From the NCBI GenBank assembly GCA_023421875.1, contig JAEZSM010000070.1:1-5585 (forward strand): a DNA stretch of 5,585 nt, in the 5' to 3' direction. The notes under the pieces were generated by a model that searched no databases, was not told where the DNA came from, and was given only the letters and a program-made list of their open reading frames with translations. Shown here piece by piece: positions 1 through 5,365 of the stretch. The stretch is from Spirochaetota bacterium. Lineage in GTDB: Bacteria > Spirochaetota > Spirochaetia > Treponematales > Rectinemataceae. Numbering within the stretch: position 1 is the first letter of the stretch; every line of letters starts with the position of its first letter. The translations under genes were made by a program, and so were the position numbers.

Positions 1-358
1 AAAGGGAGGAGAGGGCATACTTTTGCCCATCCTCTTTTTCCCTGAGCATGCGCTTGCGGAAGTTGACTTCCTCGGCCAGCTTGCGAAGATATTTGGCATT
101 GAGCTCATCCACTTCGGACTTAAGGGCAGCGTTCTCCTTGAGGGCCGTCTCCAGCTCGCCGGCGATCCCGGGTTGGGCCGAAGAGCCTGCGAACTGTCCG
201 GCAGAACCGGCCTGGCCGGGGCTGCCGGCGGCCTGGTCTGCGGTGGCCTGGGAGTTCGGGGCCTGCTGGCTTGCTGCGGCTTCTGGCGTAGTCTGGGCTG
301 AGCCTGGGTTAACGGTTTTATCCTTCGGGGACTCTGAATCGTGTCTATGCTTGGACAT
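1..358 (-). CDS. grpE: GrpE, nucleotide exchange factor of DnaK (partial, runs off left edge)
   Basis: GrpE releases ADP from the DnaK chaperone in the cytoplasm, completing the DnaK-DnaJ folding cycle. Reading the minus strand from the ATG at 358-356 gives 119 open codons to the window edge, so the C-terminal half is missing. Residues 15-66 are a low-complexity Ala/Gln/Ser/Gly/Pro stretch. From about residue 67 a heptad-like coiled coil begins (GELETALKENAALKSEVDEL), followed by the family signature region: KYLRKLAEEVNFRKRMLREK at 89-108, matching the common GrpE pattern 'LR..AEFENFRKR..RE'. This lies in the long dimerising helix. An AAGG Shine-Dalgarno core (369-366 on the minus strand) sits 7 bases before the ATG. 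The gene diverges from rpoN; dnaK and dnaJ commonly follow grpE and would lie beyond the edge. The disordered N-terminus is longer than in many homologues. The signature makes the family call firm; the only other open reading of this stretch is on the opposite strand and resembles nothing. Confidence 0.9.
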   Translation of the reverse strand, partial: MSKHRHDSESPKDKTVNPGSAQTTPEAAASQQAPNSQATADQAAGSPGQAGSAGQFAGSSAQPGIAGELETALKENAALKSEVDELNAKYLRKLAEEVNFRKRMLREKEDGQKYALSSL

Positions 359-367
359 GTTCCTACC

Positions 368-394
368 TTAGCGATGTGATAGATTGAGCGACAA
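368..394. promoter_or_regulatory. Degenerate CIRCE-like element in the grpE leader
   Basis: The stretch TTAGCGATG, 9 bases, GAGCGACAA has the exact arm length and spacing of the CIRCE operator bound by HrcA (TTAGCACTC-N9-GAGTGCTAA) and agrees at 12 of 18 arm positions. It lies between the predicted grpE transcription start and the start codon, where CIRCE normally sits. The two arms pair with each other at only 5 of 9 positions, so it may be chance or a decayed site. Confidence 0.22.
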
Positions 395-406
395 ACGTAC
401 CCTGTT

Positions 407-435
407 AACATAATAATGCCGGCTTCAAAGGTCAA
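407..435 (-). promoter_or_regulatory. Candidate sigma-70-type promoter for grpE
   Basis: On the minus strand, TTGACC (435-430) is followed after 17 bases by TATGTT (412-407). The -35 matches the consensus at 5 of 6 positions and the -10 at 4 of 6. Transcription would begin near position 400, leaving a leader of about 40 bases before the grpE ATG. A TATTAT sequence also lies in this stretch but at a spacing of only 14 bases. Inferred from sequence match alone. Confidence 0.4.
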
Positions 436-443
436 TATTGCCA

Positions 444-471
444 TTGACTTTACTGGATTCTACCTTACCAT
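444..471 (+). promoter_or_regulatory. Candidate sigma-70-type promoter for rpoN
   Basis: TTGACT (444-449) is followed after 16 bases by TACCAT (466-471), giving 5/6 and 4/6 matches to the -35 and -10 consensus. The predicted start near 478 would leave a very short leader, just long enough to include the AAGGAG ribosome binding site, which weakens the call. TTGCCA (438-443) with TACCTT (461-466) at a 17-base spacing is a poorer alternative. Confidence 0.28.
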
Positions 472-479
472 TGCAGATA

Positions 480-485
480 AAGGAG
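480..485 (+). promoter_or_regulatory. Ribosome binding site that fixes the rpoN TTG start
   Basis: AAGGAG lies 6 bases before the TTG at 492. No ATG or GTG is suitably placed. The open frame extends upstream to a TTG at 438, but that codon has no Shine-Dalgarno sequence and would add 18 residues that do not resemble a sigma-54 N-terminus. The site therefore sets the start at 492. Confidence 0.8.
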
Positions 486-491
486 TGTTCA

Positions 492-1877
492 TTGCAGGCA
501 CAAAGACCGGCGCTCGTGGCCGAACAACGACAGAAGCTCAACCCCAGGATGCTGCAATCGATCAAGATTCTGGCCATGCCGGTGGTGGAGCTGACCGAGG
601 AAATCCGCAGCGAACTTGAGGCCAACCCTGCCCTAGAGGTGCTGGACGACAGAACGGAATTATCCCTTGAATCCTATGCGGAGGCAAAGATCGACGACTC
701 GGGCGAGGATTGGAGCGACGGAACCGAGGACTACTCATACAGGCAAACAGAAGCGGGCGAGGACGCCAAACACAAGTTTCTCGAGGGAGCCATAGCCCTG
801 CCGGAAACCCTGCAGGAACATCTGCTGGGCCAGTTCAGAATGCTCTCCTTACCTCCGGCCGTCAGGACTATAGGGGAGCGGCTCATCCAGAATCTGGACG
901 AGGACGGCTTTCACCGCACGCCGCCGGAGGAGCTCTGCCCTAGCTGCTCTCCCGGGGACCTGGAGAAGGCTATGGAGATAGTGCGCGGCCTGGACCCGAA
1001 CGGGACCTGCACCAAGGACTATCGGGAGAGCCTTCTGGTCCAGGCCGCGCTGGATCCCGGGGCCCCCGACGGCGTAATCGAGATAATGGCCGCCCACCTG
1101 GACAAGCTCGAAAAGGGCAAACACGCTGAAATACGGCGCAATCTCAAGATTAAGAGCCCTCAGATCGACGAAGCCCTGGCCTATATCAAGACCCTCTCAC
1201 CCTTTCCTGGCCGGGCGTTTTCCACAGAAAAAACTCGTTATGTGGTTCCCGACTTGGCAATCCGGGTGGAAAATGACGAATTTGTAATAGAGCTCAACGA
1301 CGAGGTGATACCCCTTCTGGGGATCAATCCCTTTTTCTCGGAACTTTCGTCTAAAAAAGGCGGTTCCCGGGACAAGGATACGGTATCTTTTGTAAGGGAC
1401 AACATAGAGCGAGCGAAGTTTTTTATCGGTTCGCTCCAGCAGCGCAATCAGACGTTGCTGAAGGTGGCCAAGGTCATCGCCAAGTTCCAGGCCCGGTTTT
1501 TTGTCGAAGGGCCGCAGGCGATGCAGCCGCTCACGCTGAGGGACGTGGCCGACGAGGTGGGGGTGCACGAGACGACGGTGTCCAGAATCGCCAACGGCAA
1601 ATATGTCCAGACCGACTGGGGGATCCTGGAGCTTCGCCGCTTTTTCACCAACCCCGTGGCTTCCACGGCGTCGGGAACGGCGCAGCACTCCAAGGAGAGC
1701 GTCAAGGCAACCCTAAGGGAAATTCTGGAAGGGGAGGACGGGGACAAGCCTGCCTACTCCGACAGGGAGCTTGTGGATATTCTCGCCGAACGGGGCATCA
1801 AGATCGCGCGCCGTACGGTGACGAAATATCGCGGCGAGCTGGACATGGATTCGTCCTTCAGCCGCCGGAAATATTGA
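492..1877 (+). CDS. rpoN: RNA polymerase sigma-54 factor
   Basis: Sigma-54 binds core RNA polymerase and directs it to -24/-12 promoters, which open only with an AAA+ enhancer-binding activator. With the TTG start the protein is 461 residues, normal for the family. Region I (about 1-50) has the expected Gln/Leu-rich start and the 'L.ELTEEI..ELEANPALE' pattern. Region II (51-92) is strongly acidic. The core-binding domain follows, with DNIERAKFFIGSLQQRNQTL near residue 300-320 as a typical conserved block. The DNA-binding helix-turn-helix is at 348-372 (TLRDVADEVGVHETTVSR is the core). The RpoN box, ARRTVTKYR at 439-447, is essentially canonical and recognises the -24 element. The protein ends 14 residues later, as usual. 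It heads a same-strand cluster and is followed 45 bases later by hpf, a neighbour also seen in Proteobacteria. No -24/-12 promoter was spotted within the window, so its targets are probably elsewhere. Confidence 0.97.
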   Translation: MQAQRPALVAEQRQKLNPRMLQSIKILAMPVVELTEEIRSELEANPALEVLDDRTELSLESYAEAKIDDSGEDWSDGTEDYSYRQTEAGEDAKHKFLEGAIALPETLQEHLLGQFRMLSLPPAVRTIGERLIQNLDEDGFHRTPPEELCPSCSPGDLEKAMEIVRGLDPNGTCTKDYRESLLVQAALDPGAPDGVIEIMAAHLDKLEKGKHAEIRRNLKIKSPQIDEALAYIKTLSPFPGRAFSTEKTRYVVPDLAIRVENDEFVIELNDEVIPLLGINPFFSELSSKKGGSRDKDTVSFVRDNIERAKFFIGSLQQRNQTLLKVAKVIAKFQARFFVEGPQAMQPLTLRDVADEVGVHETTVSRIANGKYVQTDWGILELRRFFTNPVASTASGTAQHSKESVKATLREILEGEDGDKPAYSDRELVDILAERGIKIARRTVTKYRGELDMDSSFSRRKY

Positions 1878-1922
1878 AAGGGCGCGGGTTCTTTGCCTGC
1901 GTACTAGCTTAAGGAGGCGCAC

Positions 1923-2216
1923 ATGAATATCGACGTTCGTTCCGTACATTTCGACCTCAGCGAAGAGAGCAAACAGTATCTGGCAACCAAGATTGAGAGG
2001 ATCGGGTACGCGAAGGACATGATCGTCGATCTTCTGTTCGTTTTCACCAAGGATTCCAAAAATTACAAACTGGAGGTCACTACCAACTTCCGCTGGGGCC
2101 TGCAGGCCCATCTGCAGGAAAAGGCCTTCGAGATAAATCCGGGAATAGACGCGCTGATCGAAAAGCTTGACCAGAAGATCGCCAAAGAAAAGCAGAAAAT
2201 TCAGAGCAAGAAGTAG
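1923..2216 (+). CDS. hpf: Short-form ribosome hibernation promoting factor (HPF/YfiA family)
   Basis: HPF-family proteins bind the 30S subunit in the decoding channel of idle ribosomes, blocking tRNA and mRNA and, in the short form, helping 100S dimers form. The 97-residue product starts MNIDVRSVHFDLSEESKQYL, the usual first strand and helix. The central strands read DLLFVFTKDSKNYKLEVTTN, and a charged second helix (about 70-97) ends in a Lys/Gln-rich tail. The length equals the short HPF/YfiA class; the C-terminal dimerisation domain of long HPF is absent. A near-perfect AAGGAGG (1911-1917) lies 5 bases before the ATG, so translation should be strong. The rpoN-hpf order recalls the proteobacterial locus, where the gene was formerly called yhbH, and supports the assignment. 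The sequence does not show whether it acts as HPF or as the monomer-stabilising YfiA type. Confidence 0.92.
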   Translation: MNIDVRSVHFDLSEESKQYLATKIERIGYAKDMIVDLLFVFTKDSKNYKLEVTTNFRWGLQAHLQEKAFEINPGIDALIEKLDQKIAKEKQKIQSKK

Positions 2217-2278
2217 GCTTAAAGGGGGTCCGGCTCCGCCGATTTACCAGGGCGCCCTTTCATAGTACACTGCCGGCT

Positions 2279-3274
2279 GTGATAGGAAACGAGCCTAAGG
2301 GATTTAGCGTACTCGATCTGCTCTCGCTGGAGCTCAAGGAGCAGAATGCCCTCGACTTGAGCTGCGTGGCAGGCAGGGCGGGTCTGGGCAGGCAGATAAC
2401 AGTCCCGGATCTCAACAGGCCGGGTCTCGCCTTGGCGGGCTTCTACGAATCCTTCGCCTGGAACAGGCTCCAGGTCTTTGGGCGGGGCGAATACGCATAT
2501 CTCTCTAAGCTCGACGCCGAGGGCTCCCACGATGCTGTGGAAACCCTTTTCTCCTATGATATTCCTTGCTGTATATTTACCAGCTCGCTCACCCCTTCCA
2601 GCAGTTTTACCGATGCGGCGGAAAAAGCCGGCTGTCCAGTCCTGGTGACGAGCCTCAACTCCAATGAATTCTCGGGCAGGGTTCTCAGGGTGCTTTCGGA
2701 CATCTTCGCCCCCAAGACGACTATGCACGGGGTTCTGGTGGAGGTTTTCGGCATAGGGATCCTTCTGGTGGGCGATTCCGGTGTGGGCAAAAGCGAGACG
2801 GCTCTTGAACTGATCGAACGGGGTCACCGACTGGTGGCGGACGACGTGGTGGAGATCCGCTGCGTCAACGGTTCGATATTGATGGGACAGGGCGCCAACA
2901 AGGTTATAGGCCACCACATGGAGATCCGCGGCCTGGGCATTATAAATATCACTCATCTGTATGGAGTGGGCGCCATACGGGATAAAAAGCAGATTCAGCT
3001 GGTCTGCCAGCTGGAGGATTGGGATCCGGACAAGGTCTACGACAGGATCGGCATGGACGAACTGAGTACCGACATTCTGGGAGTGAAGGTCCCCATGCTC
3101 GAGATTCCGGTAAAGCCGGGCCGAAACATTCCAATTATCATCGAGACCGCCTCCATGAACGAGCGGCTTAAAAAAATGGGGTATCATTCAGCCAAGGAAT
3201 TCAACCAGAACATCATGCGCTGGCTCGAGAGCGAGAATGCCCGCACCCTTTATTTTTCCAGGGACGATTACTGA
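2279..3274 (+). CDS. hprK: HPr kinase/phosphorylase
   Basis: HprK phosphorylates Ser46 of HPr with ATP (or pyrophosphate) and reverses the reaction with inorganic phosphate, reporting metabolic state. The 331 residues match the family length. The N-terminal domain (about 1-135) carries the conserved 'DLNRPGLALAGFY' and 'LQVFGRGE' blocks. The C-terminal kinase domain begins at MHGVLVEVFGIG with His150, then the Walker A loop GDSGVGKS (165-172, Lys171), the Asp pair 188-189 in VADDVVEI, the HprK signature EIRGLGI (215-221), and near the end PVKPGRN and the MGYHSAKEF block. All expected active-site elements are present. The start is a GTG with no clear Shine-Dalgarno sequence, 62 bases after hpf, so the exact N-terminus is less certain; no better in-frame ATG or GTG was seen upstream. 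Its substrate HPr is encoded 18 bases downstream, which strongly supports the function. Confidence 0.96.
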   Translation: MIGNEPKGFSVLDLLSLELKEQNALDLSCVAGRAGLGRQITVPDLNRPGLALAGFYESFAWNRLQVFGRGEYAYLSKLDAEGSHDAVETLFSYDIPCCIFTSSLTPSSSFTDAAEKAGCPVLVTSLNSNEFSGRVLRVLSDIFAPKTTMHGVLVEVFGIGILLVGDSGVGKSETALELIERGHRLVADDVVEIRCVNGSILMGQGANKVIGHHMEIRGLGIINITHLYGVGAIRDKKQIQLVCQLEDWDPDKVYDRIGMDELSTDILGVKVPMLEIPVKPGRNIPIIIETASMNERLKKMGYHSAKEFNQNIMRWLESENARTLYFSRDDY

Positions 3275-3292
3275 TTCTTAGCGGAGTAGACA

Positions 3293-3565
3293 ATGGTAGA
3301 GCTTGAGACGACGATTCGAAACAGGGCGGGCATACATGCACGGCCTTCGGCCATGATCGCCCAGACGGCGATCAAGTTTTCCTCGAGAATTTTCCTGGAA
3401 AAAAACGACAACAAGATCAATGCCAAATCCATTATGGGCATCATAACCCTGGCGGCGAGTTTCGGCTCGAAGATCAGGATAACCGCCGAGGGTTCCGATG
3501 AGGTCGCGGCGGCGGAAGCGATAAAAGCCTTATTCGAGAGTGGATTCAACGAAGAACTGGGTTGA
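3293..3565 (+). CDS. ptsH: Phosphocarrier protein HPr
   Basis: HPr is the small cytoplasmic phosphocarrier that takes phosphate from enzyme I on a histidine and passes it to EIIA domains; in lineages with HprK it is also phosphorylated on a serine for regulation. The 90-residue product has the active-site motif AGIHARPS with His15, and NAKSIMGI with Ser46, both at canonical positions. It shows the usual beta-alpha-beta-beta-alpha-beta-alpha pattern, ending in a short helix (ALFESGFNEELG). GGAG (3283-3286) lies 6 bases before the ATG. The gene follows hprK closely and is the last of the rpoN cluster; a probable terminator follows. Ser46 together with an adjacent complete HprK indicates a classical regulatory HPr, rather than the NPr paralogue found beside rpoN in Proteobacteria. 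No enzyme I or sugar permease is encoded in the window, so whether it serves transport, regulation or both cannot be read here. Confidence 0.96.
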   Translation: MVELETTIRNRAGIHARPSAMIAQTAIKFSSRIFLEKNDNKINAKSIMGIITLAASFGSKIRITAEGSDEVAAAEAIKALFESGFNEELG

Positions 3566-3580
3566 TTCAAAGGCCTATTT

Positions 3581-3625
3581 GCGTCACAGCAGTCCGCGGG
3601 AGGGCTGCGAGGCGGCCGATTTTTT
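3581..3625 (+). terminator. Probable imperfect intrinsic terminator after ptsH
   Basis: GCAGTCC (3589-3595) can pair with GGGCTGC (3602-3608) across a 6-base loop, with one G-T pair. A flanking GCGTC/GAGGC pairing with one mismatch and an ACA bulge could lengthen the stem. Six Ts follow at 3620-3625. The gap of several bases between stem and T-run is longer than ideal. The position between ptsH and the lexA promoter fits a transcript end. Confidence 0.42.
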
Positions 3626-3629
3626 ATAT

Positions 3630-3641
3630 TTATTCGAATAA
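3630..3641. repeat. Perfect 12-bp palindrome upstream of lexA
   Basis: TTATTCGAATAA reads the same on both strands. It lies in the AT-rich gap after the probable ptsH terminator and about 40 bases before the best lexA -10 element. It could be a protein-binding site or simply part of the AT-rich sequence; nothing in the window identifies a partner. Confidence 0.35.
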
Positions 3642-3661
3642 TTACATTCTTCCCCTTGCGC

Positions 3662-3674
3662 CGAACCCGGTTTG
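3662..3674. promoter_or_regulatory. Candidate LexA operator in the lexA promoter
   Basis: CGAACCCGGTTTG is an interrupted palindrome in which five of six position pairs match (the sixth is G opposite T). It resembles the Gram-positive SOS box (CGAAC-N4-GTTCG) but with a 3-base centre. It sits just upstream of the TATACT -10 element, where an autoregulating repressor would bind. LexA recognition sequences vary widely between phyla, so the identity is inference from position and symmetry. Confidence 0.35.
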
Positions 3675-3680
3675 ATGAAA

Positions 3681-3686
3681 TATACT
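3681..3686 (+). promoter_or_regulatory. Candidate -10 element of the lexA promoter
   Basis: TATACT matches the -10 consensus at 5 of 6 positions. No good -35 is present: TTGCGC (3656-3661) is 19 bases upstream and poor. Transcription would start near 3693, giving a leader of about 15 bases containing the weak AGGA (3694-3697) ribosome binding site. Confidence 0.4.
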
Positions 3687-3707
3687 TAACATTAGGATAG
3701 TAGAATA

Positions 3708-4307
3708 GTGAAAGAGCTGACGACGCGGCAGCGCGAAATTCTGGATTTTCTCACCGGATTCATCGAGAAAAATTCGTATCCCCCCACGGTGAGGGAGACT
3801 GCCAAGGCTTTTTCGATTTCCATAAAAGGCGCCTACGATCACATCAAAGCTCTCGAGAAGAAGGGTGTCATCAAGCTGCAGGAAAACCGCTCCCGGGCGA
3901 TCGAGATAGTATCCAGGCGGGAGAACGATGATTCTGTGCTGGAAGTGCCCATCCTGGGCGATATCGCCGCGGGCTTGCCCATTTTTGCCGAAGAAAACTG
4001 GAACGGCTCGGTGAGGATTCCCGCCGAGTTCAGCCGGGGAGGCCGCTGCTTCGCCCTGAGGGTAAAGGGCGATTCCATGCGGGACGCGGGTATTCACTCG
4101 GGGGATCTGGCGGTGATAGAGCAGCGATCCATCGCCGAAGACGGGGAGATCGTCGCGGCCCTCATCGAAGACTCGGCAACGCTGAAGCGCTTTTTCAAGG
4201 AAAACAACAGGATACGGCTCCAAGCCGAAAACCCCGAGTACGCCCCGATCTACACCCAGGATGTGCGCATCCTCGGCAAGCTCAAGGCGATAATCCGGAG
4301 TTACTGA
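3708..4307 (+). CDS. lexA: LexA, SOS-response repressor and self-cleaving protease
   Basis: LexA represses DNA-repair genes until RecA filaments stimulate its self-cleavage. The 199-residue product is close to the E. coli length (202). The N-terminal winged helix-turn-helix (about 1-66) opens with the typical LTTRQREILDFL and contains PPTVRETAKAFSI and a recognition helix around ISIKGAYDHIKALEKKG. The cleavage bond is Ala88-Gly89 in ILGDIAAGLP. The catalytic serine is Ser123 (KGDSMRDAGI) and the lysine is Lys160 (SATLKRFF); their 37-residue separation equals that of E. coli Ser119/Lys156. The protein should therefore be fully cleavable. The start is GTG with AGGA 10 bases upstream, and the N-terminus aligns well with the family. 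The gene begins after a gap of about 140 bases from ptsH that contains a probable terminator, a -10 element and a candidate operator. It is followed 7 bases later by holA. LexA is absent from some spirochaetes, so its presence is informative if the lineage guess is right. Confidence 0.97.
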   Translation: MKELTTRQREILDFLTGFIEKNSYPPTVRETAKAFSISIKGAYDHIKALEKKGVIKLQENRSRAIEIVSRRENDDSVLEVPILGDIAAGLPIFAEENWNGSVRIPAEFSRGGRCFALRVKGDSMRDAGIHSGDLAVIEQRSIAEDGEIVAALIEDSATLKRFFKENNRIRLQAENPEYAPIYTQDVRILGKLKAIIRSY

Positions 4308-4314
4308 CACTTCC

Positions 4315-5349
4315 ATGCCCAATCCAGCCATTCTGCCCGCATATATTCTCGCCGGACCGGAAATCGGCAGGCGCGAGCTCTTCGTACGGGAGATCGCCGA
4401 AGGCTTGGCGGCCAAAGAAGGCCAAGCGGCGGAGTACAGCCGCTTCTACGCCCAGGACATGTCGGCACAGCAACTGGTGGGGTTTTTACACAACGCTTCG
4501 CTCTTCGCATCCCGGCGGCTGATCGAATACCGGAATGCCGAGGCACTCTCGTCCAAACAGGATCAGGAAGCACTCATAACCTATATCAAGAGTCCGGCGG
4601 AGGACGCTGTGCTGCTGCTGGTCACCGAAGCCTACGGCCTGGCCAAGGGACTGGAAGAGGCTGTGGGCTCCAGGGGCAAGAAGATTTTTTGGGAGCTGCG
4701 GGATTCGGAGAAGCCGGCCTGGCTCAGAGACCGCTTAGCCCGGGATAGGCTTTCGACGGAAGAGGAAGCGATAGAGACGGTGCTGGAATTGGTTGAGAAT
4801 GAGACGGCGGCCTTGGAGTCGGCGTGCATAGTCCTGGCAGCCTGCTTTCCCGCCCAGCATCGCCTGAGCACCGAGGATATAGAATCGGCGCTTTCACGTT
4901 CCAGACGTGAGGATGCCTTCAGCCTGTTCGACAGAATGGTGCAGGGAGACATGGATTCCGCCTTGGGCGTTTTGGACGCCCTTCTTTCCGATCGTCAAAG
5001 CGAATCCTCACAGATAATGGCGGCTTTGATATGGAGTTTCAGAACACTAGAGCGGCTACATCGAGGCATTACCCAGGGTTTGACGCTTGAAGAGGCCTTT
5101 AGGGCGGAAAAAATAAGCAGTAAAACGGGGCAGCGGAAGTTCAGGGCTGCCCTTGGCCGCTACAAGAGCGGGGATTGCGCGAGTATCCTCAAGGCTGCAT
5201 CGGAAACCGAGGGAATCTTGCGCGCAGGCTATCCTGCCTCTTTTACCCGGAGCTTTCTCCAGCTCTTTATCCGTTCAGCCATGACAATGAAAGGCTCAGG
5301 CCTTGTCTTGTCGGGATGGAAGGAAGAAGAGTACTATCCTTTCGATTGA
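4315..5349 (+). CDS. holA: DNA polymerase III subunit delta (clamp loader)
   Basis: The delta subunit is the wrench of the clamp loader: it opens the beta sliding clamp so that it can be placed on primed DNA. The 344-residue product matches the family length. The N-terminal domain begins AYILAGPEIGRRELFVREI, a degenerate RecA-like fold. The segment NASLFASRRLIEYRNAE contains Leu63-Phe64, equivalent to the E. coli Leu73-Phe74 wedge that inserts into the clamp. Residues about 140-200 form the middle domain. The collar domain starts near SRREDAFSLFDRMVQGDMDS, the typical 'lidA.l.gd...AL..l' pattern, and ends with an alpha-helical bundle. The sequence is diverged, as usual for delta. The ATG lies 7 bases after the lexA stop, and the nearest GGAG (4297-4300) is 14 bases away, so translation may depend on coupling to lexA. 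The same strand and tiny gap suggest co-transcription with lexA. Confidence 0.9.
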   Translation: MPNPAILPAYILAGPEIGRRELFVREIAEGLAAKEGQAAEYSRFYAQDMSAQQLVGFLHNASLFASRRLIEYRNAEALSSKQDQEALITYIKSPAEDAVLLLVTEAYGLAKGLEEAVGSRGKKIFWELRDSEKPAWLRDRLARDRLSTEEEAIETVLELVENETAALESACIVLAACFPAQHRLSTEDIESALSRSRREDAFSLFDRMVQGDMDSALGVLDALLSDRQSESSQIMAALIWSFRTLERLHRGITQGLTLEEAFRAEKISSKTGQRKFRAALGRYKSGDCASILKAASETEGILRAGYPASFTRSFLQLFIRSAMTMKGSGLVLSGWKEEEYYPFD

Positions 5350-5365
5350 GCATAAAGGAAACGCG

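Noticed and set aside
23..371. Two overlapping plus-strand open frames at the left edge
   Set aside because: They are antisense to the grpE 5' region, whose minus-strand translation gives a clear GrpE signature; their translations are Gly/Leu/Ala-rich and resemble no family.
438..491. Upstream TTG extension of rpoN
   Set aside because: There is no Shine-Dalgarno before 438, the extra 18 residues do not fit sigma-54 region I, and the stretch contains the promoter and the AAGGAG used by TTG 492.
1883..1901. Small hairpin CGCGGG/CCTGCG between rpoN and hpf as a terminator
   Set aside because: The stem is six pairs with a wobble and there is no T-run; it lies just before a strong hpf ribosome binding site, so it is more likely read through.
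2219..3187. A 322-codon minus-strand open frame opposite hprK
   Set aside because: It is fully antisense to a complete, well-conserved HprK; its translation is His/Arg-rich with no recognisable domain, as expected for a shadow in GC-rich coding DNA.
3642..4415. A 257-codon minus-strand open frame opposite lexA
   Set aside because: LexA has every catalytic and cleavage residue in place on the plus strand; the antisense frame shows no family pattern and spans the lexA promoter.
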